DNA from: JAMZMI01 sp963848175
GTDB taxonomy: Bacteria; Bacteroidota; Bacteroidia; Cytophagales; Cyclobacteriaceae
Assembly (NCBI GenBank): GCA_963848175.1
Contig: CAWKCO010000007.1
Span: 62,001-126,000, forward strand
Direction: 5' to 3'
Length of the DNA: 64,000 nt
In this document: piece by piece, positions 16,770-25,379 of the stretch
Position numbering within the stretch: position 1 is the first letter of the stretch
How the letters are laid out: every line of letters begins with the position of its first letter
Notes under the pieces: generated by a model
What the model was told of the DNA's origin: nothing
Databases searched by the model: none
The model's input: the letters and a program-made list of their open reading frames with translations, nothing else
Program-made: the position numbers and the translations under genes

Positions 16770-18752
16770 TTATTTTGGGAAAAAGATACTAAAAGTAGTG
16801 CCTTTATCAACTTTGCTTTTCACTTTTATTTCACCGTTATGAATGTCAATAAATTCTTTTACTATCGATAGTCCTAATCCTGTTCCCTGAATATTTCCAA
16901 CATTTGATGCTCGAAAAAATGTATTGAACAATTTTTTTTGATCTTCTTCCGGGATGCCCATCCCGTGATCTTTGATTTCAATCTTAAGATGATCTTTACC
17001 AAAATCAAGTAATAGTTCTGGGGCTGCCTTTCCTTCTGAATATTTCAGAGCATTTTCAATTAAATTATTCAGGATATGGGAAAAAAGTCGCTTGTCTAAA
17101 TGCACTTTATATTCATCACCGGTTTGAGTAATATGAATTACCTGATTTCTGGATTGGAAGTCAGGTAAGATTCTTTTTTCAATATATGCACCCACATTTA
17201 GAAGTTCAGGAGCGTAGGGTACTTTCTTGGAGTCCAATTGGCCTATCATAAGTATGTTATTGATAAGGTTATTCAGTCGCTCTACATTCTGATTTATTCG
17301 AAGGATGTTTTTGCCAAGCTTTTCACGGTCTAATTCTGTATGGTTTTCCAGTTGGTAGTTGGCCAGCTCTGTATTATTCTTAATAGTAGTAAGTGGCGTG
17401 CGCAGCTCGTGAGAGGTCATTGAAATAAACTGAGACTTCATATTGGTGAGTTCTTTTTGTCTTTCCAGAGATTTGAGCATGTTTTCTTTAGACTTCTTTA
17501 TCTCTGTGATATCTCTAATAAAGGCTGTGAAGTAATGCTTGTTTTGAAATTTGAGAGGAAATACTGTAAGTTCAATAGGGAACTCTTCGCCATTTTTTCT
17601 GAGTGCTATGGTCTCAATTCTATTGTTTAGAACATGCTCGTTACCTATCTTCAGGTAGTGACGCATTCCAGAGTTAAGTGAATCACGATATTGAGGAGGA
17701 ATGATCGTTTCATTAAGTGTTTTAAACATTATTTCTGATGCCTGATAGCCGAAGATGACTTCAGCTTGCGGACTCCATTCAAAAATTTCTCCCTCCTGAT
17801 TGATTGAGATCAATGCATCCAAAGACTTTTCAAAAAGTTTTTTTAGATGGGTGTCTTTAAAGTGGTTTTCCTCCTTTAATTTTTTTTGCTCGGTGATATC
17901 CATGTGAATGCCTATGGATCCAATATTTTCACCTTTATTATTATAATTTGGCGCACCACTAATAATAACCCACTTCTTTTCACCCTGTTTGTTTTTTATT
18001 TCAATCTCATAAGAATCGGAGTTTCCTTTTTTTCTGCTTTCATTTTGCTTCGCAATTTTTTGCTTCGTATTTTCATTTGCAAATAGATCTGATGCCTTTT
18101 GACCTATTATTTCGTCAAGAGTATATCCCGTTAAATCTAAAAATGGTTTGTTTGCATGCTTGATATTCTCTTCAGAATCGACTTCAAGAAGACCCAGCTT
18201 GATGTTATCAATAATGCGTCGGTATTTTTCCTCATTTGTTTGTAGTGATTTTTGAGCTTCTTTTCTTTGTTGTACTTCCAGTTGCAAAACTTGATAAGAA
18301 AATCCACTTTCTAGGCTTACGGCCAATTGAGCGATCACATCCAAATATGGGTAGAATGAATCCTTGTCAAAATACCCATCATCTTGTCCAGATTTGTATA
18401 ATTCTAGGATGCCAAAATCCCCGAGTTTGAAGTAGGCAAAGTTACCTTTAAGATTATTTTCTTTAATCAATGGATGATCTAGCACTACAAAATTGTCTTT
18501 TTCAAAAAGACCTGTAAATTGGGTTGCATCAATAGAGGCTTGATCCTGTATTTTAGGCATTGCATACATTTTTTGTAAATGAATACTGTGCTCATCATAA
18601 TCCACATAGCGCCATACAGCACCATATTGAAGTGATCGTCTCGAGAGAAATGTTTTGATAAACTCACGAGCCGTATCTTCAGGCTTGAGATGCTTGAGAT
18701 TCGATAAACTCAGCTCATACAGAACTGAGAGTAATTCCATGGTTCTATCCAT
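16770..18752 (-). CDS. GAF-PAS-PAS sensor histidine kinase
   Basis: 660 residues without an evident signal peptide or transmembrane helix, so probably cytoplasmic. The N-terminal 160 residues look GAF-like; a coiled stretch (LQLEVQQRKEAQKSL) leads to two PAS domains (about 175-290 and 300-420, with YRRIIDNIKLGLLEVD and LFEKSLDALISINQEG). HisKA follows with SHELRTPLTTIKNN (phospho-histidine near residue 447), and an ATPase domain with NLIENALKYSEG, DHGMGIPEED and GTGLGLSIVKEF. Its ATG directly follows the FIST stop (TAAATG), so translation is coupled. It probably receives a signal from the FIST protein or a bound ligand and phosphorylates the LytTR regulator downstream. Confidence 0.92.
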   Translation of the reverse strand: MDRTMELLSVLYELSLSNLKHLKPEDTAREFIKTFLSRRSLQYGAVWRYVDYDEHSIHLQKMYAMPKIQDQASIDATQFTGLFEKDNFVVLDHPLIKENNLKGNFAYFKLGDFGILELYKSGQDDGYFDKDSFYPYLDVIAQLAVSLESGFSYQVLQLEVQQRKEAQKSLQTNEEKYRRIIDNIKLGLLEVDSEENIKHANKPFLDLTGYTLDEIIGQKASDLFANENTKQKIAKQNESRKKGNSDSYEIEIKNKQGEKKWVIISGAPNYNNKGENIGSIGIHMDITEQKKLKEENHFKDTHLKKLFEKSLDALISINQEGEIFEWSPQAEVIFGYQASEIMFKTLNETIIPPQYRDSLNSGMRHYLKIGNEHVLNNRIETIALRKNGEEFPIELTVFPLKFQNKHYFTAFIRDITEIKKSKENMLKSLERQKELTNMKSQFISMTSHELRTPLTTIKNNTELANYQLENHTELDREKLGKNILRINQNVERLNNLINNILMIGQLDSKKVPYAPELLNVGAYIEKRILPDFQSRNQVIHITQTGDEYKVHLDKRLFSHILNNLIENALKYSEGKAAPELLLDFGKDHLKIEIKDHGMGIPEEDQKKLFNTFFRASNVGNIQGTGLGLSIVKEFIDIHNGEIKVKSKVDKGTTFSIFFPK

Positions 18753-19859
18753 TTAAACAAGATGTGTAGCCGATACTACGATCGTTTTGTTATACAATTC
18801 TAAAAAACCTCCCTTACCAGTTGAAATTTCCCCTAAAGAGAGGACACCTTCAACCATTACACTTGAAGATTTGGAATCAAGCACTTTCTTTACGGCCTCA
18901 AGTTCTTTTTTAAACTCATTTTCCAAATAAAGTGCACGGGTTATACAATCTACAACAAATATATCCAACGGTGTAATATCTTTCATTGCAAGTTTGGCGG
19001 CTCTACCAGCACTTTCTACAAGCGTTTTTTTATTACCTCTCAAAAGGTTCAATGAAACATTTGCACTCACCTCTCCAATGCAAGTAATTCCCCCTTTTTC
19101 ATCCACCAGTAGTGGATCTCGTACAATGTCTTCATTGCCTTCTTTGTGAATCCCAAATGGGTAATCCTTAGAGATTTCAAAAAAGTTCTCGTGATTAATT
19201 CTTTGATCACTTTGTTTCTCTATTTCTTCTTGATATACTTCAAAAGCGGGTCTCCAGTTGAGTTCAATTACTTTGTTTCCTTCTACTTTATTGGCTATGA
19301 AAGGTCCACATATTTTGTCATATCCATGGTTTACACCTAATGCAATTTCATTTTCAATCAATAGCACAATGGCAGCATTTTGAAAAAGACCTTCATTTGT
19401 AAATACACATGGGCTTTGCTCCAAGGACATAGACCCACACCCGGCTCCCACATAATTGATCTTATTCCAATATTTTTCATATAGACTATCCAAAAAAGTT
19501 GAAAGGTTATTTGTCAAACCATCAACTAAAATCATACATGAATTAATGCTTTCATCTAATTCAGGGAGTTCGAATATCGTGTTAGCATGGGATATATTTT
19601 TAACTAAGGAAAGTTTACTGTCAGCAGGAAATTTTTTAAGAATGATTCCGGATTGCAGGTGCCTTTCATTATGAATAATCATAGGAAATATGCCTCCTGC
19701 TATTTTTATGTCTTTCTCAGTGGCTTCTCTGATTAATTCATTGATATCCAATGTGGTGTTTTCAGCAATTAGAAAGAAGTTGATGGTATTAGGGGAGCAA
19801 TGGTTGAGTATGTCGAAAATCTTAGTGTCGTTTATGAGCATGGATTTGTTTTTAATCAA
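18753..19859 (-). CDS. FIST-domain sensory protein
   Basis: About 362-368 residues covering FIST N and FIST C domains: FFLIAENTTLDINELI, AGGIFPMIIH, NYVGAGCGSMS, AAIVLLIENEIALGVNHGYD, NWRPAFEVYQEEI, PFGIHKEGNEDIVRDPL, GGITCIGEVSANVSLNLLRGNK, VEGVLSLGEISTGKGGFLELYNKT. FIST is a predicted small-ligand sensor found with signal-transduction proteins. No membrane segment is seen. The start is either the TTG at 19857-19859 or, more likely, the ATG at 19839-19841. It heads the FIST-kinase-LytTR unit. The unlinked stand-alone form, next to but not fused with the kinase, suggests a two-protein input module. Confidence 0.87.
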   Translation of the reverse strand: MIKNKSMLINDTKIFDILNHCSPNTINFFLIAENTTLDINELIREATEKDIKIAGGIFPMIIHNERHLQSGIILKKFPADSKLSLVKNISHANTIFELPELDESINSCMILVDGLTNNLSTFLDSLYEKYWNKINYVGAGCGSMSLEQSPCVFTNEGLFQNAAIVLLIENEIALGVNHGYDKICGPFIANKVEGNKVIELNWRPAFEVYQEEIEKQSDQRINHENFFEISKDYPFGIHKEGNEDIVRDPLLVDEKGGITCIGEVSANVSLNLLRGNKKTLVESAGRAAKLAMKDITPLDIFVVDCITRALYLENEFKKELEAVKKVLDSKSSSVMVEGVLSLGEISTGKGGFLELYNKTIVVSATHLV

Positions 19860-20315
19860 ACCTATGCTTTTTGGATACTATTTGAGCTGTCGATCCAGTC
19901 GAGTTGCAGAAAATTTGGGTTGAATGGTGGTGAAACTCGTCAAGTAGCAAAGATTATCCATAAAGGAAGTTTTAATGCATCACAACCTTTCAGGATGTTA
20001 CTTGGTGATTTTTTGATTCTGAATTATTCACTCCCAAATATACTTGCTGAGTCAAATCGAAGTGATTTGTTCTGTTTTTAATTCAATCATAGCCGTAATT
20101 TCAATTTGTCACGTTATTGACTTGAAAATTGGTTCATGAGCTTGTCTGTTGAAGATAATATCAGCACTCAGACAGTTATAAAAGTAACATAGTGGCTCAC
20201 TTTGGTAGAGCTCTGAGAAGCAAAGCAATGGAATACTTGTTAATTACTTCATCCCCTAAAACACTGAAACCCAGCCAACTTACGTTATTCTGGGTTTCGT
20301 GTGATTGCATCTAAG
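19860..20315. other. 456-base gap upstream of the FIST operon
   Basis: No convincing gene on either strand. CAAATATA at 20035-20042 reads TATATTTG on the minus strand, a match to the Bacteroidota -7 box, which would give the FIST operon a leader of roughly 170-190 bases. No good -33 element was found. The remainder toward the tRNA shows nothing I can name. Confidence 0.4.
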
Positions 20316-20389
20316 TAGCGAAGGGGGGAATCGAACCCCCGACCTCCGGGTTATGAATCCGACGCTCTAACCATCTGAGCTACCTCGCC
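20316..20389 (-). tRNA. tRNA-Met (anticodon CAT)
   Basis: Minus-strand cloverleaf of 74 bases: acceptor GGCGAGG pairs with CTTCGCT (two G-U pairs), D arm TAGCTCAGATGGTTAGAGC, anticodon loop TTCATAA, T arm with GGTTCGATTCC. The CCA end is not encoded. The anticodon CAT could also be a lysidine-modified isoleucine tRNA, but elongator methionine is the simplest reading. One A-C mismatch is seen at the base of the anticodon stem. Confidence 0.93.
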
Positions 20390-20402
20390 ATTTTCTGGCT
20401 CC

Positions 20403-20425
20403 CTCTGAAAAGGAGTGCAAATGTA
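20403..20425 (-). promoter_or_regulatory. tRNA-Met promoter and leader box
   Basis: On the minus strand this reads TACATTTGCACTCC followed by TTTTCAGAG. TACATTTG (20418-20425) fits the TAnnTTTG -7 box and lies about 29 bases before the tRNA. The same 23-bp block with one mismatch precedes the tRNA-Pro gene. Confidence 0.7.
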
Positions 20426-20518
20426 AAAACTTTATTTTTTAACACCGTATAATGTACGAGGCAATTTTATGTTGTTGAATAGATTTTTTTTTTTACCTTA
20501 TCACAAAATTCATTTTTT

Positions 20519-20905
20519 ATGGCGAAGGAGTTATTTGTAGGGGAGTACCCCATTAACGCATCGAAGAAAATGCTGTATCCATATATTAGTACAGCATCTG
20601 GTTTGGCTCAGTGGTTTGCCGATGATGTGAATATTAATGAAGATAAGGAATACACGTTTCTTTGGGATGGTGATGAAAATAAAGCGAAGTTGGTAATTAA
20701 TAGAGCTAATACGCTTGTTAGATTTGATTTTCCCGATCCAGACGATGCAGAAGATCCAGGTTATATTGAGATTTTTCTTGATATGAACGAGCTCACACAA
20801 GAGGTGTTTATTCGCATTTCTGATTATTCAGAGATAGATGCTGAAGAGTGTTCTGGCTTATACGAAGGCTTGGTTCATGATCTTAAGGAAATTGTAGGGG
20901 GATAA
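20519..20905 (+). CDS. START-like (SRPBCC/AHSA1) domain protein
   Basis: 128 residues, the size of a single START-like beta-alpha-beta grip domain: KELFVGEYPINASKKMLYPYISTASGLAQWFADDV at the start and ECSGLYEGLVHDLKEIVGG as the C-terminal helix. The WFADDV segment and acidic loops are typical of the Bacteroidota group annotated as START-like. No enzymatic role is known; the fold binds hydrophobic ligands or acts as a chaperone-like module. It precedes the LptF/G-type permease gene by 61 bases and may share its transcript. No signal peptide is present, so it is cytoplasmic. Confidence 0.85.
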   Translation: MAKELFVGEYPINASKKMLYPYISTASGLAQWFADDVNINEDKEYTFLWDGDENKAKLVINRANTLVRFDFPDPDDAEDPGYIEIFLDMNELTQEVFIRISDYSEIDAEECSGLYEGLVHDLKEIVGG

Positions 20906-20966
20906 TTGGCAATACTTTTGAAATTTATTCCGTTTACTTTTCTACATTCACCATCTTTGCGCCCGA

Positions 20967-22724
20967 ATGAAGAAACTGGATAAATTCATCATACAATCTT
21001 TCATTGGGCCATTTCTGCTATCTACAGGACTAGCCACGTTCATACTGTTGATACAGTATATGATGAAGTATTTCGACGATTTTGTTGGAAAAAATCTCGG
21101 TTTCGAGGTTTTTGCAAAATTGCTCTTTTATTTCAGCCTGAACATGCTTCAGATTGCACTTCCATTAGGGGTTTTGGTTTCTTCACTTATGACCTTCGGG
21201 AATTTGGGTGAGCAATTTGAACTAAGTGCCATAAAAAGTGCAGGCATTTCATTAGTAAGGGCGCTTCGCCCCATTTTCTTTTTTGTACTCATATTGGCTT
21301 ATGCCGCATTCAATTTCAACAACTACATTGTTCCAGTCACCAACCTAGAGGCATATAGCTTACTGTATGATATCAAGCATAAGAAGGCCGCCCTCAATAT
21401 CACAGCGGGAGTTTTTTACAACGAAATACCCGATTACAGCATTTATGTAAAGGAAAAATATAGTGACAATAAGACGCTAAAAGATGTGATGATCTATGAT
21501 CATACAAGTGGTTCAGGGAATAAACGCGTGATTTTATCCGATTCTAGTTTGATGTATACGATCTATGATGATAAGTATCTCAAGCTAGAGTTGTATAATG
21601 GTAATTACTTTATAGAAGAAGAGGAGAAAAAGAACCAAGTGGATCAGATGTTCAGAACCAAGTTCGAAAGAATGGATATGGTTTTTAACTTGGCTTCATT
21701 TGACTTACAAGAGACTAAGAAAGAACTGTTTGAGAATAATAGGCAGATGAAAAACATTTCTGCCTTGACAAAGGATATTGACTCTTTGGCTATCGAGTAC
21801 TCTAAAGTCATTGGCTCCTTGGTAGTGAATGTTATGCCTTCTTATAAATATGTTTTAAATGAGCGTGGAGATAAAATTAGGGGTAAATTTTCTCGACCTA
21901 AATTAGAGGAAGAGATCGATGAGAATGGTTCTTATCTAAAAGATGATACACTCGCTGCAAAATTAAAAGAGCAAGATTCTTCCAAACTTTCAATGGTAGA
22001 AAATAGGGATTCTATCTCGATGCGCAATCTTGATACGCGCAAATTGAGCAAGTTTAAAAAGCGTATTGCAGCCGGGGGCGAAATCAATCTTGATCAAGAC
22101 ACTATTCAGAAACTGATTAAGTCAGAAAAACGAAAAGTTCCTGACACTTTGGTTGATGTGGATGTTGCTGCTTTAGATTCCATAGTTGAAGATTCAGTAA
22201 AGTCCGTTGTACGACTTGAGAACCCTCTAGATACCGTAGGGTGGCGGCATTTAATCAAAGCACAAAAATCTAGAGAAGAAGATGTACTACTTTTTGCTAA
22301 AAACAACGCTCAGAATATCAAGGTAAGCTTAAGTGGAGGAGACTCTAGGTTGTATACTTTAAGAAGGGATTTGAGTAAATACACCATAGAGCTGCACAAA
22401 AAATATAGCCAGGCGGTCGCCTGTATCATTATGTTTTTAATAGGTGCACCATTAGGGTCTATTATTAAAAAAGGAGGCTTAGGGGTTCCAGTGATTATTT
22501 CCATTTTCTTTTTCCTAACTTACTATGTAATTGGCATCATGTGCTCAAAATGGGCAGATCAAGGTTTGATGGAGCCAGTGGTAGCCGCTTGGTTGGCAAA
22601 TATCTTGTTGCTGCCTATCGGTTTATTCTTTTTAAGGCAGGCACGTATTGATGCTCGATTGTTTGAAGTTGATTTCTATCATATATGGATAGATAAGCTG
22701 AAAACGAGATTCTTAAAAAGATAA
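20967..22724 (+). CDS. LptF/LptG-family (YjgP/YjgQ) lipopolysaccharide export permease
   Basis: 585 residues. Three N-terminal helices (KLDKFIIQSFIGPFLLSTGLATFIL, then a pair before residue 115) and three C-terminal helices (AVACIIMFLIGAPLGSIIKKGG to the end) frame a long periplasmic region of about 350 residues, longer than in Proteobacteria, with charged, partly repetitive segments. It is one half of the inner-membrane LptBFG transporter that hands lipopolysaccharide to the periplasmic bridge. Upstream sequence CATCTTTGCGCC ends 4 bases before the ATG and resembles the extended -7 box, so the message may be nearly leaderless. Whether it is LptF or LptG cannot be told here. Confidence 0.88.
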   Translation: MKKLDKFIIQSFIGPFLLSTGLATFILLIQYMMKYFDDFVGKNLGFEVFAKLLFYFSLNMLQIALPLGVLVSSLMTFGNLGEQFELSAIKSAGISLVRALRPIFFFVLILAYAAFNFNNYIVPVTNLEAYSLLYDIKHKKAALNITAGVFYNEIPDYSIYVKEKYSDNKTLKDVMIYDHTSGSGNKRVILSDSSLMYTIYDDKYLKLELYNGNYFIEEEEKKNQVDQMFRTKFERMDMVFNLASFDLQETKKELFENNRQMKNISALTKDIDSLAIEYSKVIGSLVVNVMPSYKYVLNERGDKIRGKFSRPKLEEEIDENGSYLKDDTLAAKLKEQDSSKLSMVENRDSISMRNLDTRKLSKFKKRIAAGGEINLDQDTIQKLIKSEKRKVPDTLVDVDVAALDSIVEDSVKSVVRLENPLDTVGWRHLIKAQKSREEDVLLFAKNNAQNIKVSLSGGDSRLYTLRRDLSKYTIELHKKYSQAVACIIMFLIGAPLGSIIKKGGLGVPVIISIFFFLTYYVIGIMCSKWADQGLMEPVVAAWLANILLLPIGLFFLRQARIDARLFEVDFYHIWIDKLKTRFLKR

Positions 22725-22734
22725 TCGCTAAGTA

Positions 22735-22765
22735 TTGTTTTTGAAATAGTTAGGCCATAAATTTG
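22735..22765 (+). promoter_or_regulatory. Bacteroidota-type promoter for rpsO
   Basis: TTG at 22735-22737, 20-base spacer, then TAAATTTG at 22758-22765, matching the -33 TTTG / -7 TAnnTTTG consensus. The start would fall near 22769, giving a leader of about 37 bases. Confidence 0.75.
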
Positions 22766-22805
22766 CGCCTTGATTTAAGCGGATAAAAATTAATTTAAAT
22801 ATAGG

Positions 22806-23075
22806 ATGTATTTAACGAAGGAAGTAAAGGAAGAATTCTTCACAAAACACGGAAAAGGAGTTACCGACACTGGTTCTTCTGAGGGTCAAATTGCACTCTT
22901 CACGTTTAGGATCAATCACTTGACTGAACATTTGAAAGTAAACAAGAAAGACCATGGTTCAAGACTAGGTCTATTGAAGTTGGTAGGTAAGAGAAGAAGA
23001 CTTCTTGATTACTTGCACAAAAACGACATTTCTAGATACAGAAGCATTATTGCTGAGCTCGGCATACGTAAGTAA
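22806..23075 (+). CDS. rpsO: 30S ribosomal protein S15
   Basis: 89 residues, the standard length. It carries the S15 signature: TDTGSSEGQIALFTFRINHLTEHLKVNKKDHGSRLGLLKLVGKRRRLLDYLHKND is recognised across its central helices (given here only as landmarks: DTGSSEGQ at about 20-27, HLKVNKKDHGS at about 42-52 and GKRRRLLDYL near 63-72). It binds 16S rRNA in the platform. It has its own promoter and terminator and precedes pnp, the common order in bacteria; polynucleotide phosphorylase processing of the shared region is known in other phyla, but not shown here. Confidence 0.97.
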   Translation: MYLTKEVKEEFFTKHGKGVTDTGSSEGQIALFTFRINHLTEHLKVNKKDHGSRLGLLKLVGKRRRLLDYLHKNDISRYRSIIAELGIRK

Positions 23076-23094
23076 TCTGTATTCAAAACACTAT

Positions 23095-23122
23095 GGGAAT
23101 CTACTAACGGATTCCCTTTTTT
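23095..23122 (+). terminator. intrinsic terminator after rpsO
   Basis: GGGAATC (23095-23101) pairs with GATTCCC (23110-23116) across an 8-base loop, followed by six T. It separates rpsO from pnp. Confidence 0.88.
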
Positions 23123-23177
23123 ATTTATGGGCGCCTGAGAAAAAAGAGGCTCCTATTTCATTCATTAACATATTATT

Positions 23178-25322
23178 ATGAAGCCTCAAGGTAATACCAA
23201 GGTGATCTCATTGCCAGATGGTAGAGAGATCTCTATAGAAACTGGCATCCTAGCCAAGCAAGCAGATGGTTCTGTTGTTGTGAAAATGGGAAAGGCCATG
23301 ATGTTGGCCACAGTAGTCTCCAAAAAAGAAGCTGGTGAAGGAGTTGACTTCCTTCCACTTTCTGTTGATTATCAAGAAAAATTTGCCTCAGCAGGAAAAA
23401 TTCCTGGTGGATTTTTGAAAAGAGAGGGTCGTCTTTCTGATTATGAAATCCTAATCAGCCGCTTGGTTGATAGAGCATTGCGTCCTTTGTTTCCAGAGGA
23501 TTATCACGCAGATACGCAAGTTGCCATTTCACTCATCTCGTCTGACCCAGATGTAATGCCAGATTCTTTGGCAGCATTGGCAGCATCGTCAGCATTGGCA
23601 GTTTCAGATATCCCTTTCAATGGTCCAATCTCTGAAGTGAGAGTGATCAAATTGAAAGGGGAGTATTTTGTAAACCCAACTCCTGCTCAGGTAGCTGAGG
23701 CGGAAATGGATTTGATCGTTGCTGGTTCAGCTGAGAACATCAACATGGTGGAAGGCGAGTGCAAGGAAGTAAGCGAGCTAGATATGCTCGAAGCGATCAA
23801 AAAGGCACATGAAGTAATCAAAAAGCAGTGTCAAGGTCAAATTGAATTGGCACAAGAAGTTGGAGCTACAGAAAAGAGAGAATACAATCACGAGCCTTCT
23901 GATGAAGCTCTTGAAGCAAAAATCAGAGAGAAGTGCTACGACGGTTGCTATGCAGTAGCAAAAGAAGGTCTAGCAAATAAAAAAGTGAGAAGTGAGAAGT
24001 TTGCAGCTGTTTTGGAAGGATTCCTTGCAGAATATTCTGAAGAAGAAAAAGCAGAGCTTAATGGCTTCTTAGTCAAGAAATATTTCCATGATGTGGAAAA
24101 AGATGCGGTGAGAAACTGCGTTTTGGATACTAGACTTAGACTTGATTCAAGAAAATTGGATGAAGTAAGACCTATCTGGTCAGAAGTTGATTATTTGCCT
24201 TCAGCACATGGTTCGGCAGTTTTCACCCGAGGTGAAACTCAGTCTTTGACTACTGTGACTTTGGGATCAAAAATGGATGAGCAGATGATAGACGGAGCGA
24301 TGTTCTCTGGCTACAATAAGTTCATCTTGCATTACAACTTTCCAGCTTTCTCTACAGGAGAAGCAAGACCTAATAGAGGTCCAGGACGTAGAGAAGTTGG
24401 TCACGGAAACTTGGCAATGAGGGCCTTGAAGCCAATGCTTCCTACAGAAGATAATCCTTATACGATCCGTGTAGTTTCTGATATTTTGGAATCAAATGGT
24501 TCGTCTTCTATGGCTACTGTTTGTGCTGGTACGCTTGCATTGTTGGATGCTGGTATCAAAATCAAAAATCCAGTGTCAGGTATTGCAATGGGTATGATCT
24601 CAGATAGCAAAACTGGTCGTTATGCAGTATTGTCTGATATTCTTGGTGATGAAGATCATCTTGGAGATATGGACTTTAAAGTAACGGGTACGGTGAATGG
24701 TGTTACTGCTTGCCAAATGGATATCAAAGTAGATGGTCTTTCTTATGATGTTTTGGCGGAAGCCTTGGATCAAGCAAAAAGAGGAAGATTGCATATCCTT
24801 GGAGAGATGAATAAAACACTTTCTGCTCCTAGAGAAGACATGAAGCCAAATGCTCCTCGATTGGTACAGTTGCAAATCGAAAGAGAGATGATTGGTGCGG
24901 TGATCGGACCTGGTGGAAAAGTGATTCAGGAGATTCAAAGAGAATCTGGTGCCACTGTGAATATTGAAGAGGTTGAAAAAGGAGGTTTGGTGACCGTATT
25001 TGCGGCAGACAAATCAGCTTTGGATAATGCGCTTGGTAGAATTAGAGCCATCGTACAAGTTCCTGAGGTAGGCGAAGTGTATGAAGGTAAAGTAAAATCA
25101 ATCATGCCATTCGGTGCATTCGTTGAAATTCTTCCTGGTAAAGACGGTCTTCTGCATATTTCTGAAATTAAGTGGGAGCGTCTAGAAAAGATGGATGGCG
25201 TGCTTGAAGTAGGCGAAATAGTGAAAGTGAAGCTTGTAGAAATTGACAAAAAGACTGGAAAATACAGATTGTCAAGAAAAGTTTTGCTGCCTAAGGCTGA
25301 AAAGGAAGCCAAAGCTGATTAA
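23178..25322 (+). CDS. pnp: polynucleotide phosphorylase
   Basis: 714 residues, full length. Two RNase PH domains (1-about 230 and 300-540; RGETQSLTTVTLGSK and GEARPNRGPGRREVGHG carry phosphate-binding residues), an all-helical linker, a KH domain with GXXG (VIGPGGKVIQEI near 575) and an S1 domain (EVYEGKVKSIMPFGAFVEI near 635-655). It degrades RNA 3' to 5' using phosphate and can add tails. No catalytic gap is seen. It starts 56 bases after the rpsO terminator, so it probably has its own weak promoter or depends on read-through. Confidence 0.97.
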   Translation: MKPQGNTKVISLPDGREISIETGILAKQADGSVVVKMGKAMMLATVVSKKEAGEGVDFLPLSVDYQEKFASAGKIPGGFLKREGRLSDYEILISRLVDRALRPLFPEDYHADTQVAISLISSDPDVMPDSLAALAASSALAVSDIPFNGPISEVRVIKLKGEYFVNPTPAQVAEAEMDLIVAGSAENINMVEGECKEVSELDMLEAIKKAHEVIKKQCQGQIELAQEVGATEKREYNHEPSDEALEAKIREKCYDGCYAVAKEGLANKKVRSEKFAAVLEGFLAEYSEEEKAELNGFLVKKYFHDVEKDAVRNCVLDTRLRLDSRKLDEVRPIWSEVDYLPSAHGSAVFTRGETQSLTTVTLGSKMDEQMIDGAMFSGYNKFILHYNFPAFSTGEARPNRGPGRREVGHGNLAMRALKPMLPTEDNPYTIRVVSDILESNGSSSMATVCAGTLALLDAGIKIKNPVSGIAMGMISDSKTGRYAVLSDILGDEDHLGDMDFKVTGTVNGVTACQMDIKVDGLSYDVLAEALDQAKRGRLHILGEMNKTLSAPREDMKPNAPRLVQLQIEREMIGAVIGPGGKVIQEIQRESGATVNIEEVEKGGLVTVFAADKSALDNALGRIRAIVQVPEVGEVYEGKVKSIMPFGAFVEILPGKDGLLHISEIKWERLEKMDGVLEVGEIVKVKLVEIDKKTGKYRLSRKVLLPKAEKEAKAD

Positions 25323-25329
25323 ATTTAGT

Positions 25330-25375
25330 GGCGATACGATAGCTCGAAAACGGTTTCGAGCTTAATCTGCTCGCC
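25330..25375 (+). promoter_or_regulatory. two-tier hairpin in the rpoD leader
   Basis: AGCTCGAAA (25341-25349) and TTTCGAGCT (25354-25362) form a perfect 9-bp stem with an ACGG tetraloop. GGCGA (25330-25334) and TCGCC (25371-25375) close it outside. There is no T-tract and the rpoD ATG lies 4 bases later, so it may regulate rpoD translation or be an RNase site after pnp rather than a terminator. Confidence 0.5.
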
Positions 25376-25379
25376 GCAA

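Noticed and set aside
19800..20081. A plus-strand open frame of 93 codons opposite the FIST gene start
   Set aside because: It runs over the FIST N-terminus and has no recognisable domain or start signal.
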